Below are positions 25,796 through 34,057 of a DNA stretch of 64,000 nucleotides, piece after piece (within the stretch, counting starts at the first letter, position 1; each line of letters starts with the position of its first letter). The stretch comes from Hygrocybe punicea (taxonomy: Eukaryota > Basidiomycota > Agaricomycetes > Agaricales > Hygrophoraceae). Below the pieces are notes generated by a model. That model was not told where the DNA came from, did not search any database, and saw only the letters and a list, made by a program, of their open reading frames with translations. The position numbers were made by a program, and so were the translations under genes. The stretch covers positions 1,860,001-1,924,000 of the forward strand of contig OY744466.1 of NCBI GenBank assembly GCA_963556145.1. Reading direction: 5' to 3'.

Positions 25796-26081
25796 TAGTG
25801 ATGCCGAAGTTCGGTTCAGAACCGGTCCGAACCCGGTTTGAACCGCAAACCGAACCGAAAAACCCGGTTCGGTTCAGCCAAATGCTGAACCGAAACCGAT
25901 GGTTCGGTTTGCAGTTCTGTGGTTTTGAGCGGTTCTGAACCGCGTTTGAACCCGGTTCGAACCGCGAACCGATAGATACGGTTCTTCCCGTCATTTTGAT
26001 CCCCTGATCATCCAAAACGGTCAAGTATTGAGTGAGTTATGATTAAAACAACTTTTACTCACAATATATATATATATTGGA

Positions 26082-26405
26082 TTTTAAAAATGGCAATAAC
26101 ATTATAAATAAAATAGATAAAATTACCAAATTATTTGAGTACATTGCCCACACTAAATGATAATTGGTCCTCTGCTAAGATTAGTTAATTTAACCAATAT
26201 CTGGTCACTCATTAAACTGACTTCAATTTGTAACCAATTATGCAGAAATTCCAAGTTGGTCCAATAGGTGAGTGGATATTGATTATATTAATTAATGTTA
26301 ACAGAGAACCCATTACCTTTTGATGAGGGTAATGTACTCAAATAATTTGGTAATCTTACATATTTTACTTATAATGCTATTTTCATTTTTTAAAATCACA
26401 ATCTA
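26082..26405. repeat. Small inverted-repeat (MITE-like) element nested in the hAT arm
   Basis: Two arms of about 75 bp face each other: left about 26082-26160, right about 26325-26400. Both contain ACCAAATTATTTGAGTACAT or its complement. They lie between two pieces of hAT arm that would otherwise be continuous (CACAAT before, GGGAGGACATCC after the Ty3 element). Boundaries blur in a TA-repeat tract (ATATATATATAT), so I cannot fix the target duplication. Confidence 0.6.
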
Positions 26406-26411
26406 TATATT

Positions 26412-26966
26412 TGTTAGAGGCGTGCAACTCCGGAAGGATCGGAGTTCTTCGGAGGAGCGGAGACGTCAACTCTTGAAGTAGGTTCACTACTTCCTTAAGT
26501 CGTATTGAGAAGACGTGGACGGAGCGGAGTTAGTCCGGAGTTCCGGACTAAGTATTAAGATAACTAATGAGCTTAAGGGAAAGCCTTAAGTTTGAGAGTG
26601 GGTAAGAAATAAGGAACTCAAGTTGATTTTCTGAACGGAGTTACAGAACATTGTAGTTCTAGTTATATACTTGGTAGACTAATTGTCATGTCCTTGGAGA
26701 CGTGAAGACAATATGAACTCCGGAAAGAGGACCGGAGTTCGGAAGAAAATAAAAGGGATAAAAGGTTGCTATGTACGGTGACAAGTAAACAAAGGGGAGG
26801 AAGAGAAAAGGAGGTCGGAGTAAACGGAGATGGGGAAGAATAGTAATTAACAAGAGAATAACAATAACGTACGCGAGAAGATAAGATAAGATAAGATAAG
26901 ATAAGTCGGCGGAAAAGTCCGGAGCGGAGTTCGTCGGAATCCGGCGGAGCTGCATGGGATATGACA
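26412..26966 (-). repeat. 3' LTR of the Ty3 element
   Basis: 555 bp, apparently identical to the copy at 32883-33437. It holds the five-fold GATAA tandem at 26880-26905. A polypurine tract abuts it on the internal side, as expected for the 3' LTR of a minus-strand element. Confidence 0.93.
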
Positions 26967-27051
26967 GTATCTCCCCCTTAGCGTCGAACCCTTGAGACGC
27001 CTGTGGAACAAAGGGAGAACCGCAGCGGAGTTCAAAGCGGAGGGCCTATGG

Positions 27052-27058
27052 TATAAAA
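27052..27058 (+). promoter_or_regulatory. TATA box of the antisense gene
   Basis: TATAAAA on the plus strand, 31 nt before the ATG at 27089. It lies in the internal region just outside the 3' LTR, in the right place to drive the gene that runs against the element's own transcription. Confidence 0.6.
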
Positions 27059-27088
27059 CAAACTCCTGGCCAGGAGACAATCCAAAAA

Positions 27089-27943
27089 ATGTCGTCCTCA
27101 CAATTATCGTCCTCGCAAGAGATAGCCGCGCGCATCAAGGAGATGGAGCGCGAATTCGCCGAAATGAGGGCGAAAGAGGAGGCAGAAGAACGGAGAAAAG
27201 CGGAGGACGAGAGGAAGAAGGCGGAAGAGGAGAGGAGACAGAAGATCCAGGCGGAGGCGATGAAAAGGGTGGAGGAGGAAATGAAGAAGAAAACGGCGGC
27301 GGAGGAGGAGAAAAAGAAAGTGGAGGCGGCGGAGGAGGGGCCCTCAAGTGCGGAGAAGGGGAAGAGAAAAAGAGACGGGTAAGCAAAGGCACATAAATGA
27401 AAGACCGGAGTTGACTACAGAAGCAGGGCCGTACAATGCAAGGCGTGCGCGGAACGCCGGGAAAACTGCGTGTGGCCCGCGTCCGGAAAGGCGCGGAGCT
27501 GCGATGCATGCAAGAAGAGAAAAGCGCGATGCGAGGTAGATGGTGAAGAGGGTGGAGTGAAGAAGAAAAAGAAAAAGGAGGAAAAGGAGGAATCCGGATC
27601 GGAGTACCGCGGAGTGGAGCCCGCGGTAAAGAAACCGCTGACGAGGACGGAGCAGCTTCTTCACAAGCTGCTCCGGGCGACAGAAGAAAACACGGCGATG
27701 TTGGGACGGGTCGCGGAGGCATGCGAGGGGGTATGGGACACCGTGGAGGATCTCCGCGAACATGCGGCTCAATGGGCCGACCATCTGAGGAACTTAGAGT
27801 TCCTCAGAGATAATTCATACGAGCTCCGGAAGTACACTCCGGAGTCCGAGGACATCGCGCCGGAGGAGACGGAAACGGAGTGGGAAGAGGGGGATTTTTT
27901 GGGGAAAGGAGGAAACCTTGAAATTAGTCCGCGAAAATCGTAA
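27089..27943 (+). CDS. Antisense Zn2Cys6-like coiled-coil protein inside the Ty3 element
   Basis: Two-exon gene of 270 residues on the strand opposite gag-pol (exons 27089-27378 and 27421-27943). The 42-nt intron runs GTAAGC to CTACAG; an AG 6 nt further also keeps frame. Residues 1 to about 97 form a charged helix (REFAEMRAKEEAEERRKAED type) that should coil. The join restores a cysteine cluster C-x2-C-x6-C-x11-C-x2-C-x6-C (CKACAERRENC and CDACKKRKARC), close to the fungal Zn2Cys6 DNA-binding cluster. A Lys-rich stretch and a second helical region follow, then an acidic tail. The frame stops 11 bp before the pol stop codon on the opposite strand. I infer a DNA-binding protein carried by the transposon; its function is unknown. 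Confidence 0.7.
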
Positions 27944-27953
27944 ATAGACAGAA

Positions 27954-30900
27954 TTAATAGGACGGGCCCGGTTTCAAAGGATAAGCGGAGTGAAAGTCCG
28001 AAACAAGCTCAGTAGCATGTCCAAGTTCGGAGGCCAAGATCCAAGAAGTTTCTTCGTCAGTGCCTTCGTAGCCCTCCCAACGTACAAGGTACAGTAGCTT
28101 GCAAGCACGACGGCGGTTGTCGATCTTGGAATCGAGTATTTCGGAGATCTCAAACTCCGGTTCTCCGTCGACAACGATCGGAGGAGGCAGAGGTTGGACA
28201 CGGTTAGGAATGGTATTCGGAGTCGCCGGTTCGAGCTGAGAGACATGATAGACCGGGTGAACAGAGCGGAGAGCCTCCGGAAGACGGAGGGTATATGAGT
28301 GAGTACCGGCCTTAGCAATAACTTCAAAAGGCCCCAAGTTCTTCTCAGAAAGTTTCCTGGAGGGTCTAGTAGTCCGGAAATGCTCAGCTTTGACGTAGAC
28401 GGAATCCGAAACCTTGAAGTTCGGAGGCGGAGCGCGCTTCAAGTCCGCGTAGTGTTGATAACGTTGTTGTGCCTCAGAGATGGTTTGTCGAAGTTGTTGA
28501 TGTAACTCATCGAGGTCCACAGCGAATTTTCGTGCGTGGGCGGAGGAGAGGTCGCGCTCCGGGTGAACGGAAAGGTTAGGGTGGTAACCTTTATTGGCAA
28601 AGAAAGGAGAAACTCCGGTAGTGGTGTTTGGAGCGTTGTTGTAAGCAAATTCCGCAAGAGGAAGGAGGGACGACCAATTATCTTGCTGATAATTGCAATA
28701 AACGCGGAGATATTGCTCAAGGGTTTGATTGACGCGTTCCGTTTGGCCATCGCCTTCAGGATGATAACCGGAGGTAAAGTGGAGTTTCATGTCGAGGGCC
28801 TTTCCGAGAGACCGGAAAAAATGGGAAACAAATTCCGTGCCTCTATCGGAGGTGACGTGACTAGGAACTCCGTGCTTAGAAAAAACGTGAATAAGGAAAA
28901 GATGTGCGAGTTGGGGGGAAGTAATCGTATCGTAAGTTGGAATAAAGATCCCTTGCTTGGAAAGACGGTCAACCACAACTAGGATGGCCGTAAATCCTTC
29001 GGAGTCCGGAAGTTGTTCGATGAAATCCATGGAAATTGAATTCCATGGTTTCTCCGGAATAGGGAGCTGCTTAAGCAATCCGTAAGGACGATGCCGAGGG
29101 GTTTTGGATCTCGCGCAGGTTGTGCAAGACTTGCAGTAATCACGGACAAAAGTCCGGAGTCCGGGCCAGGTGTATTCCCGCCGGATGATTTCGAGAGTCT
29201 TATTTTGCCCGAAGTGTCCTGCAGTAGGATGATCATGTTTAGAACGCAAAATCCGGAGTCGTAGGTCATTGACATCGGGGACATAGATACGATTATCAAG
29301 GCGTAGAAAACCTAAATCGTCGATAGACCATCGAGGATCTGGGCCGGAGGTGGTACGGGAAACATGTCCGGAGGCAATAGGATCAACCTGTAGTCCGGAG
29401 ATGATATCGGAGTGAAGGGAATCGACGTCTATGGTGAATCCGGCGCCAAGGACTACATCTTCGAGGGAAGTCGCTCGGAGGGACGAAGCCAATTGTTCCG
29501 GCCCAAAAACAGGGCGGAAATTGTGAGGATTGGCTTTGGCGTAGTCGCTATCTCCCCCTTTAGCGTAGACGTCCCAGCGTCGAGTAAGGGTATCGGGCTT
29601 AGTGCCAAGCTTGCCTGGGCGAAAGCGGATAACAAAGTTGAAGCGGGAAAGGAACTCCGACCAGCGGGCTTGACGGCGGGTAAGCAAGCGGACGGTGGAG
29701 AAGTACTCCAAATTCTTGTGATCGGTGATAACGTCGACCGGAGTAGCAGTACCTTCCAAATAATGCCGCCAGGCAGTGAAAGCGTCGAAGATGGCAAGGA
29801 GTTCCTTGTCATGGGTATCGTAGTTCAACTCCGAGTCCGAAAGGGTACGAGACCGGAAAGCAACCGGATGAATTTCACCGTCAGGATGGCGTACGGAGAG
29901 AATGGAAGCAACGGCGTAATCGGAAGCATCAGTCTCCACCAGAGTGTCAAACTCGGGTGACCAATGGGAAAGGATTGGGGCGGAAATGAAAGCGGATTTC
30001 AAGTCATTGAAGGCGGAACGACACTTATCATCGAAATTCCATTGTAACCCTTTACGAGTGAGCCGGGTAAGTGGAATAGTGATGGAGGAATAGTCCGGAA
30101 TGAAACGCCGGTAAAAATTGGCGAATCCAAGGAAGGATTGAACATCTTTGATCTTCCGGGGTTCCGGCCAATCCTGGATAGTTTGGACCTTGGCAGGATC
30201 CATAGAAAGGCCTTGGGGGGAAAGAATGTAACCCAAGTATTCCACCGTGTCAACGCCAAAAGAGCACTTCTCGGCGTTGGCATAGAGGCCGTGTTTCCGG
30301 AGTCGTCGGAGGACCTCGCGGACATGGTCTACATGATCAGCGGGGTCATCGGAATAAATAAGGATGTCGTCAAGGTAAACAATGACAGAGACGTCAAGGA
30401 GGTCGGAAAAAATATCGTTGACGAAGTGTTGGAAGGCCGCCGGGGCGTTAGTAAGACCTTCCGGAATTACCAACCATTCAAACGAGCCATAGCGAGTGCG
30501 GAAAGCTGTTTTCCACTCATCACCTTCGGCAATCCGGACTAAATGGTAGGCGTGTTTAAGGTCGATTTTAGTGTAAATGCGCGCAGTCCGGGGAGCGTCG
30601 AGAAGGTCCGCCGTAAGAGGGATAGGATAGCGGTCCTTCCTCGTGATACGATTGAGTCCCCGGAAATCCACGCAAAGTCGAAGACTTCCATTTTTCTTCC
30701 GAGAGAAAAGAATGGGAGCTCCGCAGGGAGAACGGGAGGAGCGGACGAAACCCGCCCGGAGATTCTTGTCAAGGAATTCCCGAAGGGTCTCGAGCTCTAA
30801 GGGTGAAATAGAGTAAATCGGGCCAAAAGGAGGTTTTGCACCATCCTCCAAATTAATTTTGAGGTCGTAAGGACGGTGTTCAGGGAGGTTCCAAGCCTTC

Positions 30901-31562
30901 GTTTTGCTAAAGACGTCAGCGAATTCGTGATACTCTTCAGGGATATTGTGAAGGTCCACGGAGGGTTCGGAGGACTCCGGAGGGCCGTAGCTTGCAGAGC
31001 GACCGGTGGCGTCAGGTAATCGGACTTCCATACGGAAGACCTGAGTGCCGGGTACTTTGCAACCACGCAAAAAGGCTTGAGCGCTGACAAAGGAGATGTC
31101 AGGCTTCGAGGCGGATGGTGAAGAAGGTCCAGGCGGAGTAGACGGAGAGGACGGAGGTCGTACTGGAGGGTCCGGAAGTGGTGCCTCGCTAGGCACCGGA
31201 GTCGACAACGGAGGCGCGGAATCAGAAGAACGGAATTTAACGCTATGCTCGACCCAGTCAATCAACGGATTGTATTTGGCGAGCCAGCTATATCCAAGAA
31301 CTGCGGAAACAGACGGATCCAACGGAGTGACCAAAAATTCTAAGATTAGAACTTCACCAGTAGAAAAACGGACAGAGATAGATACACATTTGTCGATGAT
31401 TCCACCGGAGGAACCATCAAACAAGCGGAGGCGTTTCGGAGCAGTAGGAAAAATAGGAAGATTGTGAAGGGAACAAAATTCCGGGTCAATGAAACAATGC
31501 GTCGATCCACAATCCACAAGGGTAACGATAAGCGTAGTAGAATGATAAAGAGAAATCGTCAA
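27954..31562 (-). CDS. Ty3 Pol polyprotein with C-terminal chromodomain
   Basis: 1,202 residues counted from a conventional start; the open frame continues upstream to about 31670, overlapping the end of gag in the -1 frame. Aspartic protease DCGSTHCFID (a Cys replaces the usual Ser/Thr after the catalytic Asp). Reverse transcriptase with VDFRGLNRITRKDRYPIP and the catalytic YLDDILIYSD. RNase H with VETDASDYAVASIL and DHKNLEYFS. Integrase zinc finger (H..H..CKSCTTC) and D,D-35-E core (SMDFIEQL, TSDRGTEF, GQTERVNQTLEQYLR). The end is a chromodomain with EILDSKI, YLVRWEGY and TSWI. Complete and uninterrupted. Pol copies and integrates the element; the chromodomain likely directs it to chromatin marks. 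Confidence 0.95.
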   Translation of the reverse strand: MTISLYHSTTLIVTLVDCGSTHCFIDPEFCSLHNLPIFPTAPKRLRLFDGSSGGIIDKCVSISVRFSTGEVLILEFLVTPLDPSVSAVLGYSWLAKYNPLIDWVEHSVKFRSSDSAPPLSTPVPSEAPLPDPPVRPPSSPSTPPGPSSPSASKPDISFVSAQAFLRGCKVPGTQVFRMEVRLPDATGRSASYGPPESSEPSVDLHNIPEEYHEFADVFSKTKAWNLPEHRPYDLKINLEDGAKPPFGPIYSISPLELETLREFLDKNLRAGFVRSSRSPCGAPILFSRKKNGSLRLCVDFRGLNRITRKDRYPIPLTADLLDAPRTARIYTKIDLKHAYHLVRIAEGDEWKTAFRTRYGSFEWLVIPEGLTNAPAAFQHFVNDIFSDLLDVSVIVYLDDILIYSDDPADHVDHVREVLRRLRKHGLYANAEKCSFGVDTVEYLGYILSPQGLSMDPAKVQTIQDWPEPRKIKDVQSFLGFANFYRRFIPDYSSITIPLTRLTRKGLQWNFDDKCRSAFNDLKSAFISAPILSHWSPEFDTLVETDASDYAVASILSVRHPDGEIHPVAFRSRTLSDSELNYDTHDKELLAIFDAFTAWRHYLEGTATPVDVITDHKNLEYFSTVRLLTRRQARWSEFLSRFNFVIRFRPGKLGTKPDTLTRRWDVYAKGGDSDYAKANPHNFRPVFGPEQLASSLRATSLEDVVLGAGFTIDVDSLHSDIISGLQVDPIASGHVSRTTSGPDPRWSIDDLGFLRLDNRIYVPDVNDLRLRILRSKHDHPTAGHFGQNKTLEIIRREYTWPGLRTFVRDYCKSCTTCARSKTPRHRPYGLLKQLPIPEKPWNSISMDFIEQLPDSEGFTAILVVVDRLSKQGIFIPTYDTITSPQLAHLFLIHVFSKHGVPSHVTSDRGTEFVSHFFRSLGKALDMKLHFTSGYHPEGDGQTERVNQTLEQYLRVYCNYQQDNWSSLLPLAEFAYNNAPNTTTGVSPFFANKGYHPNLSVHPERDLSSAHARKFAVDLDELHQQLRQTISEAQQRYQHYADLKRAPPPNFKVSDSVYVKAEHFRTTRPSRKLSEKNLGPFEVIAKAGTHSYTLRLPEALRSVHPVYHVSQLEPATPNTIPNRVQPLPPPIVVDGEPEFEISEILDSKIDNRRRACKLLYLVRWEGYEGTDEETSWILASELGHATELVSDFHSAYPLKPGPSY

Positions 31563-31663
31563 GGAATCGTTAGAAAGAGCGGACGCGTTGAGTTTTACTT
31601 CCGGTAGCGCACAGTCAGGTTCAACGCAGCCTACATCCTGTGCCGGAGTATGCAGACTGCTCT

Positions 31664-31672
31664 CTATTTTTC
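31664..31672 (-). other. Candidate -1 frameshift site at the gag stop
   Basis: On the coding strand gag ends GAA AAA TAG. The run of A just before the stop allows a Lys tRNA to slip back one base into the pol frame, which is open from here through the protease. It is not a canonical X-XXY-YYZ heptamer. I did not find an obvious downstream stem by eye. Confidence 0.45.
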
Positions 31673-32842
31673 CGGCTCCTCTAGAGAATCGGAACTAGAG
31701 ACCGGAGGTGCGGAGGAAGTGGAGGCGGCGCGGGCGGCAACGCGAGTGGACGAATATTTGGCCTTGGTGCAATCCTTGGCCATGTGTCCGGCTCCTCCGC
31801 ATATAATGCAGAGTTTATTGTCGATGCGGCGTTGACGTTCCGCGGGCTTGAGTTTACCATCCTTGCCTAGCTTATCGGCGTAGACAGGAGGGGTTTTCGG
31901 AGTGGTGGAGGAGGTACTACCGGAGTTGGTAGTTTTGGCAGGGGACTTCTTCTCAGAAGCTTTTTCGGTTGAAGACTTGGCCTCGGAAGTAGAGGCTTTA
32001 GCAGAAGAGGATCCCGAAGCGCGGGAAATCTCCGATTTCCGTTCCCAATACCGGGCGTCAAGGAGTTGAGCCTTATCCTTCAGCTCGTAGAGGTTCTTTG
32101 GTTTCTCGGATTGGGCAAGTTGATCTTTGAGGCGATCCGGAAGTCCTCGGTAAAAAGAATGCCGTAAGGCACCGATGTCCCAGCCAGTCTGCGTAGCGAG
32201 ACGATTGAAGTTGACGATATACTTCGCAATTCGTTGGTTATCCTTCATTACAAGGTTTTCCAACTCGCTCTCGGCGCTACCTTTAGGGTCCAGAGGTCCG
32301 AAATTATTCTGCAACTCCGTGCAGAAATCTCCGTAATCGGACATGAAGTCCGGCGGATAGGTATCGATATCTGGGTTCTCCAAAAGGTAAGGCTCGAACC
32401 ACGCAAGTGCGATCCCTTTGAGGTAGGAGAGGGCGAAGTTGACTTTGGCGCCGTCCGTTTGGAAAGCGGTTGGTCGATCATTGAAGTTCAGTTGACACTG
32501 AACCAGGAAAGGGCGGAGTTTTGTCGGATCGGAGGCGTCAAACGTGTCCGGTTCTCGGACTTTGGTGCGTTGCTTGTCGTCTCCTTTGTTTCGGAGAGTA
32601 GTGGCTAGAAGAGCGATGGCCTCAGCAAGGTTGGTATCATCGCGATTAGGATTGCCCGGTCCGAGAGGATTGTTCTCTTCGAAGACTGGGCGCGGAAACG
32701 GTTCGTGTCTCGGAGTGTGAGTTTCTTCTAACGGAGAGACCGGGGTTATCGTTGGGCGTTGGGATGAGGTGTTTGCCGGTCGTGTAAGTCGATAACGTGT
32801 GGGGGTTCTTCGTTGGGAGAAGCCTTGGAAAGACATGATCAA
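31664..32842 (-). CDS. Ty3 Gag protein with zinc knuckle
   Basis: 392 residues. The N-terminal quarter is disordered (Pro/Arg/Thr-rich). The retrotransposon gag core follows, with FDASDPTKLRPFLVQCQLNF, then ALAWFEPYL and FNRLATQTGWDIGALRHSFYRGL. A Ser/Lys-rich linker leads to a CCHC zinc knuckle (CIICGGAGHMAKDC), the nucleic-acid-binding motif. Gag forms the particle that packages the element's RNA. The reading frame is intact and stops at 31664-31666. Confidence 0.93.
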   Translation of the reverse strand: MIMSFQGFSQRRTPTRYRLTRPANTSSQRPTITPVSPLEETHTPRHEPFPRPVFEENNPLGPGNPNRDDTNLAEAIALLATTLRNKGDDKQRTKVREPDTFDASDPTKLRPFLVQCQLNFNDRPTAFQTDGAKVNFALSYLKGIALAWFEPYLLENPDIDTYPPDFMSDYGDFCTELQNNFGPLDPKGSAESELENLVMKDNQRIAKYIVNFNRLATQTGWDIGALRHSFYRGLPDRLKDQLAQSEKPKNLYELKDKAQLLDARYWERKSEISRASGSSSAKASTSEAKSSTEKASEKKSPAKTTNSGSTSSTTPKTPPVYADKLGKDGKLKPAERQRRIDNKLCIICGGAGHMAKDCTKAKYSSTRVAARAASTSSAPPVSSSDSLEEPEK

Positions 32843-32869
32843 ATGTAAAGGGAATACGACTCAAGAGTT

Positions 32870-32880
32870 GTTCAGAAAAT
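32870..32880 (-). promoter_or_regulatory. Self-primer binding site of the Ty3 element
   Basis: Two bases inside the 5' LTR, the coding strand reads ATTTTCTGAAC. The exact complement GTTCAGAAAAT lies inside the LTR (coding strand, 33107-33097). A TATA box (coding strand TATATAA, 33140-33134) sits about 30 nt upstream, so the transcript should start with the complementary bases. This is the Tf1/sushi self-priming arrangement. No TGG-type tRNA site is present at this junction. Confidence 0.75.
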
Positions 32881-32882
32881 AC

Positions 32883-33437
32883 TGTTAGAGGCGTGCAACT
32901 CCGGAAGGATCGGAGTTCTTCGGAGGAGCGGAGACGTCAACTCTTGAAGTAGGTTCACTACTTCCTTAAGTCGTATTGAGAAGACGTGGACGGAGCGGAG
33001 TTAGTCCGGAGTTCCGGACTAAGTATTAAGATAACTAATGAGCTTAAGGGAAAGCCTTAAGTTTGAGAGTGGGTAAGAAATAAGGAACTCAAGTTGATTT
33101 TCTGAACGGAGTTACAGAACATTGTAGTTCTAGTTATATACTTGGTAGACTAATTGTCATGTCCTTGGAGACGTGAAGACAATATGAACTCCGGAAAGAG
33201 GACCGGAGTTCGGAAGAAAATAAAAGGGATAAAAGGTTGCTATGTACGGTGACAAGTAAACAAAGGGGAGGAAGAGAAAAGGAGGTCGGAGTAAACGGAG
33301 ATGGGGAAGAATAGTAATTAACAAGAGAATAACAATAACGTACGCGAGAAGATAAGATAAGATAAGATAAGATAAGTCGGCGGAAAAGTCCGGAGCGGAG
33401 TTCGTCGGAATCCGGCGGAGCTGCATGGGATATGACA
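32883..33437 (-). repeat. 5' LTR of the Ty3 element, with promoter
   Basis: 555 bp. The promoter reads on the minus strand: a (GATAA)5 tandem at 33351-33376 lies upstream of the TATA box at 33134-33140, and the predicted transcript start is near 33107. WGATAR is the site of fungal GATA factors (nitrogen or light regulation), so regulated expression is possible. Confidence 0.88.
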
Positions 33438-34057
33438 ATATTGGGAGGACATCCGTAACGATAAAAATATTCTGGGCAATAAACAGGGTGCCAGTTGGGG
33501 TTGGAACCGCTTTGCTTATATCAGTTTGGGATCGTTGATGGAACCAATAGATGACATGCCAGTGATCAGCATAGCCCACTTCAGGAGGTCGGACCTTGAA
33601 AATAGTTTTTGTAGTCTATTTAGGGGGTCGACCCCCTCCAATAGATATCACATCTCTGTATTATATCTGTACCCCGTTTAGGGTGGGGAGTTCAAATGTT
33701 TTTCTGGGGTCTTTGCAGTGTTGGAATCTTGTCCCAACATGGGGGAAACTATATCCGAATAAAAGATATGTTATGGATGTCCTCCCATTGTGAATAAAAG
33801 TTATTTTAATCATAACTCACTCAATACTTGACCGTTTTGGATGATCAGGGGATCAAAATGAAGCTGACAGGTAGGAGAAGCTTTAAATCAAATCGGTTCG
33901 GCGTTTGAACCGGGTTTGAACGCGAACCGAACGCTAAAAAACGGTTCGAAGCGGTTTCAGTTTTGGTTCGGCATTTTGCTGAACCGAACTGGCGGTTTTG
34001 GTTCAGGTTTTGCAAAAAACCGAAAAAACCGAACCGAACCGAACTTCGGCATCACTA

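Larger units (their letters stand above)
26412..33437 (-). mobile_element. Full-length Ty3 chromovirus (self-priming, Tf1/sushi-like)
   Basis: 7,026-bp LTR retrotransposon transcribed from the minus strand. The two 555-bp LTRs (26412-26966, 32883-33437) begin TGTTAGAGG, end TGACA and look identical. The 5-bp duplication ATATT (26407-26411, 33438-33442) is perfect, so the insertion is recent. Order in the coding direction: 5' LTR, primer site, gag, pol (protease, RT, RNase H, integrase, chromodomain), purine tract (AAGGGGGAG, complement near 26971-26980), 3' LTR. An extra gene lies on the opposite strand between pol and the 3' LTR. All protein frames are open, so the element may be active. Confidence 0.95.
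25796..34057. mobile_element. Non-autonomous hAT-type element, split by nested insertions
   Basis: The ends are inverted repeats starting TAGTGATGCCGAAGTTCGG (25796 inward; reverse complement ends at 34057). They are flanked by a perfect 8-bp duplication CCATTTTA (25788-25795 and 34058-34065). TAGTG-type termini plus an 8-bp duplication are the hAT signature. The arms are about 270-300 bp and packed with GAACCG/CGGTTC hexamers, likely transposase-binding subrepeats. Their inner parts (about 26000-26062 and 33789-33850) are close to exact mirror copies. No transposase is encoded. Without the nested elements the original unit would be roughly 0.9 kb. It interrupts a DUF6698-like gene. Confidence 0.85.

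Noticed and set aside
27135..27784. Long minus-strand Pro/Ser-rich frames opposite the antisense gene
   Set aside because: They are mirror frames of a Glu/Lys/Gly-rich coding sequence (GAG-rich DNA reads as Pro/Ser/Leu in reverse).
28536..30800. Many plus-strand frames opposite pol (up to 182 codons)
   Set aside because: They are shadows of the intact pol frame, without start context, domains or splice structure.
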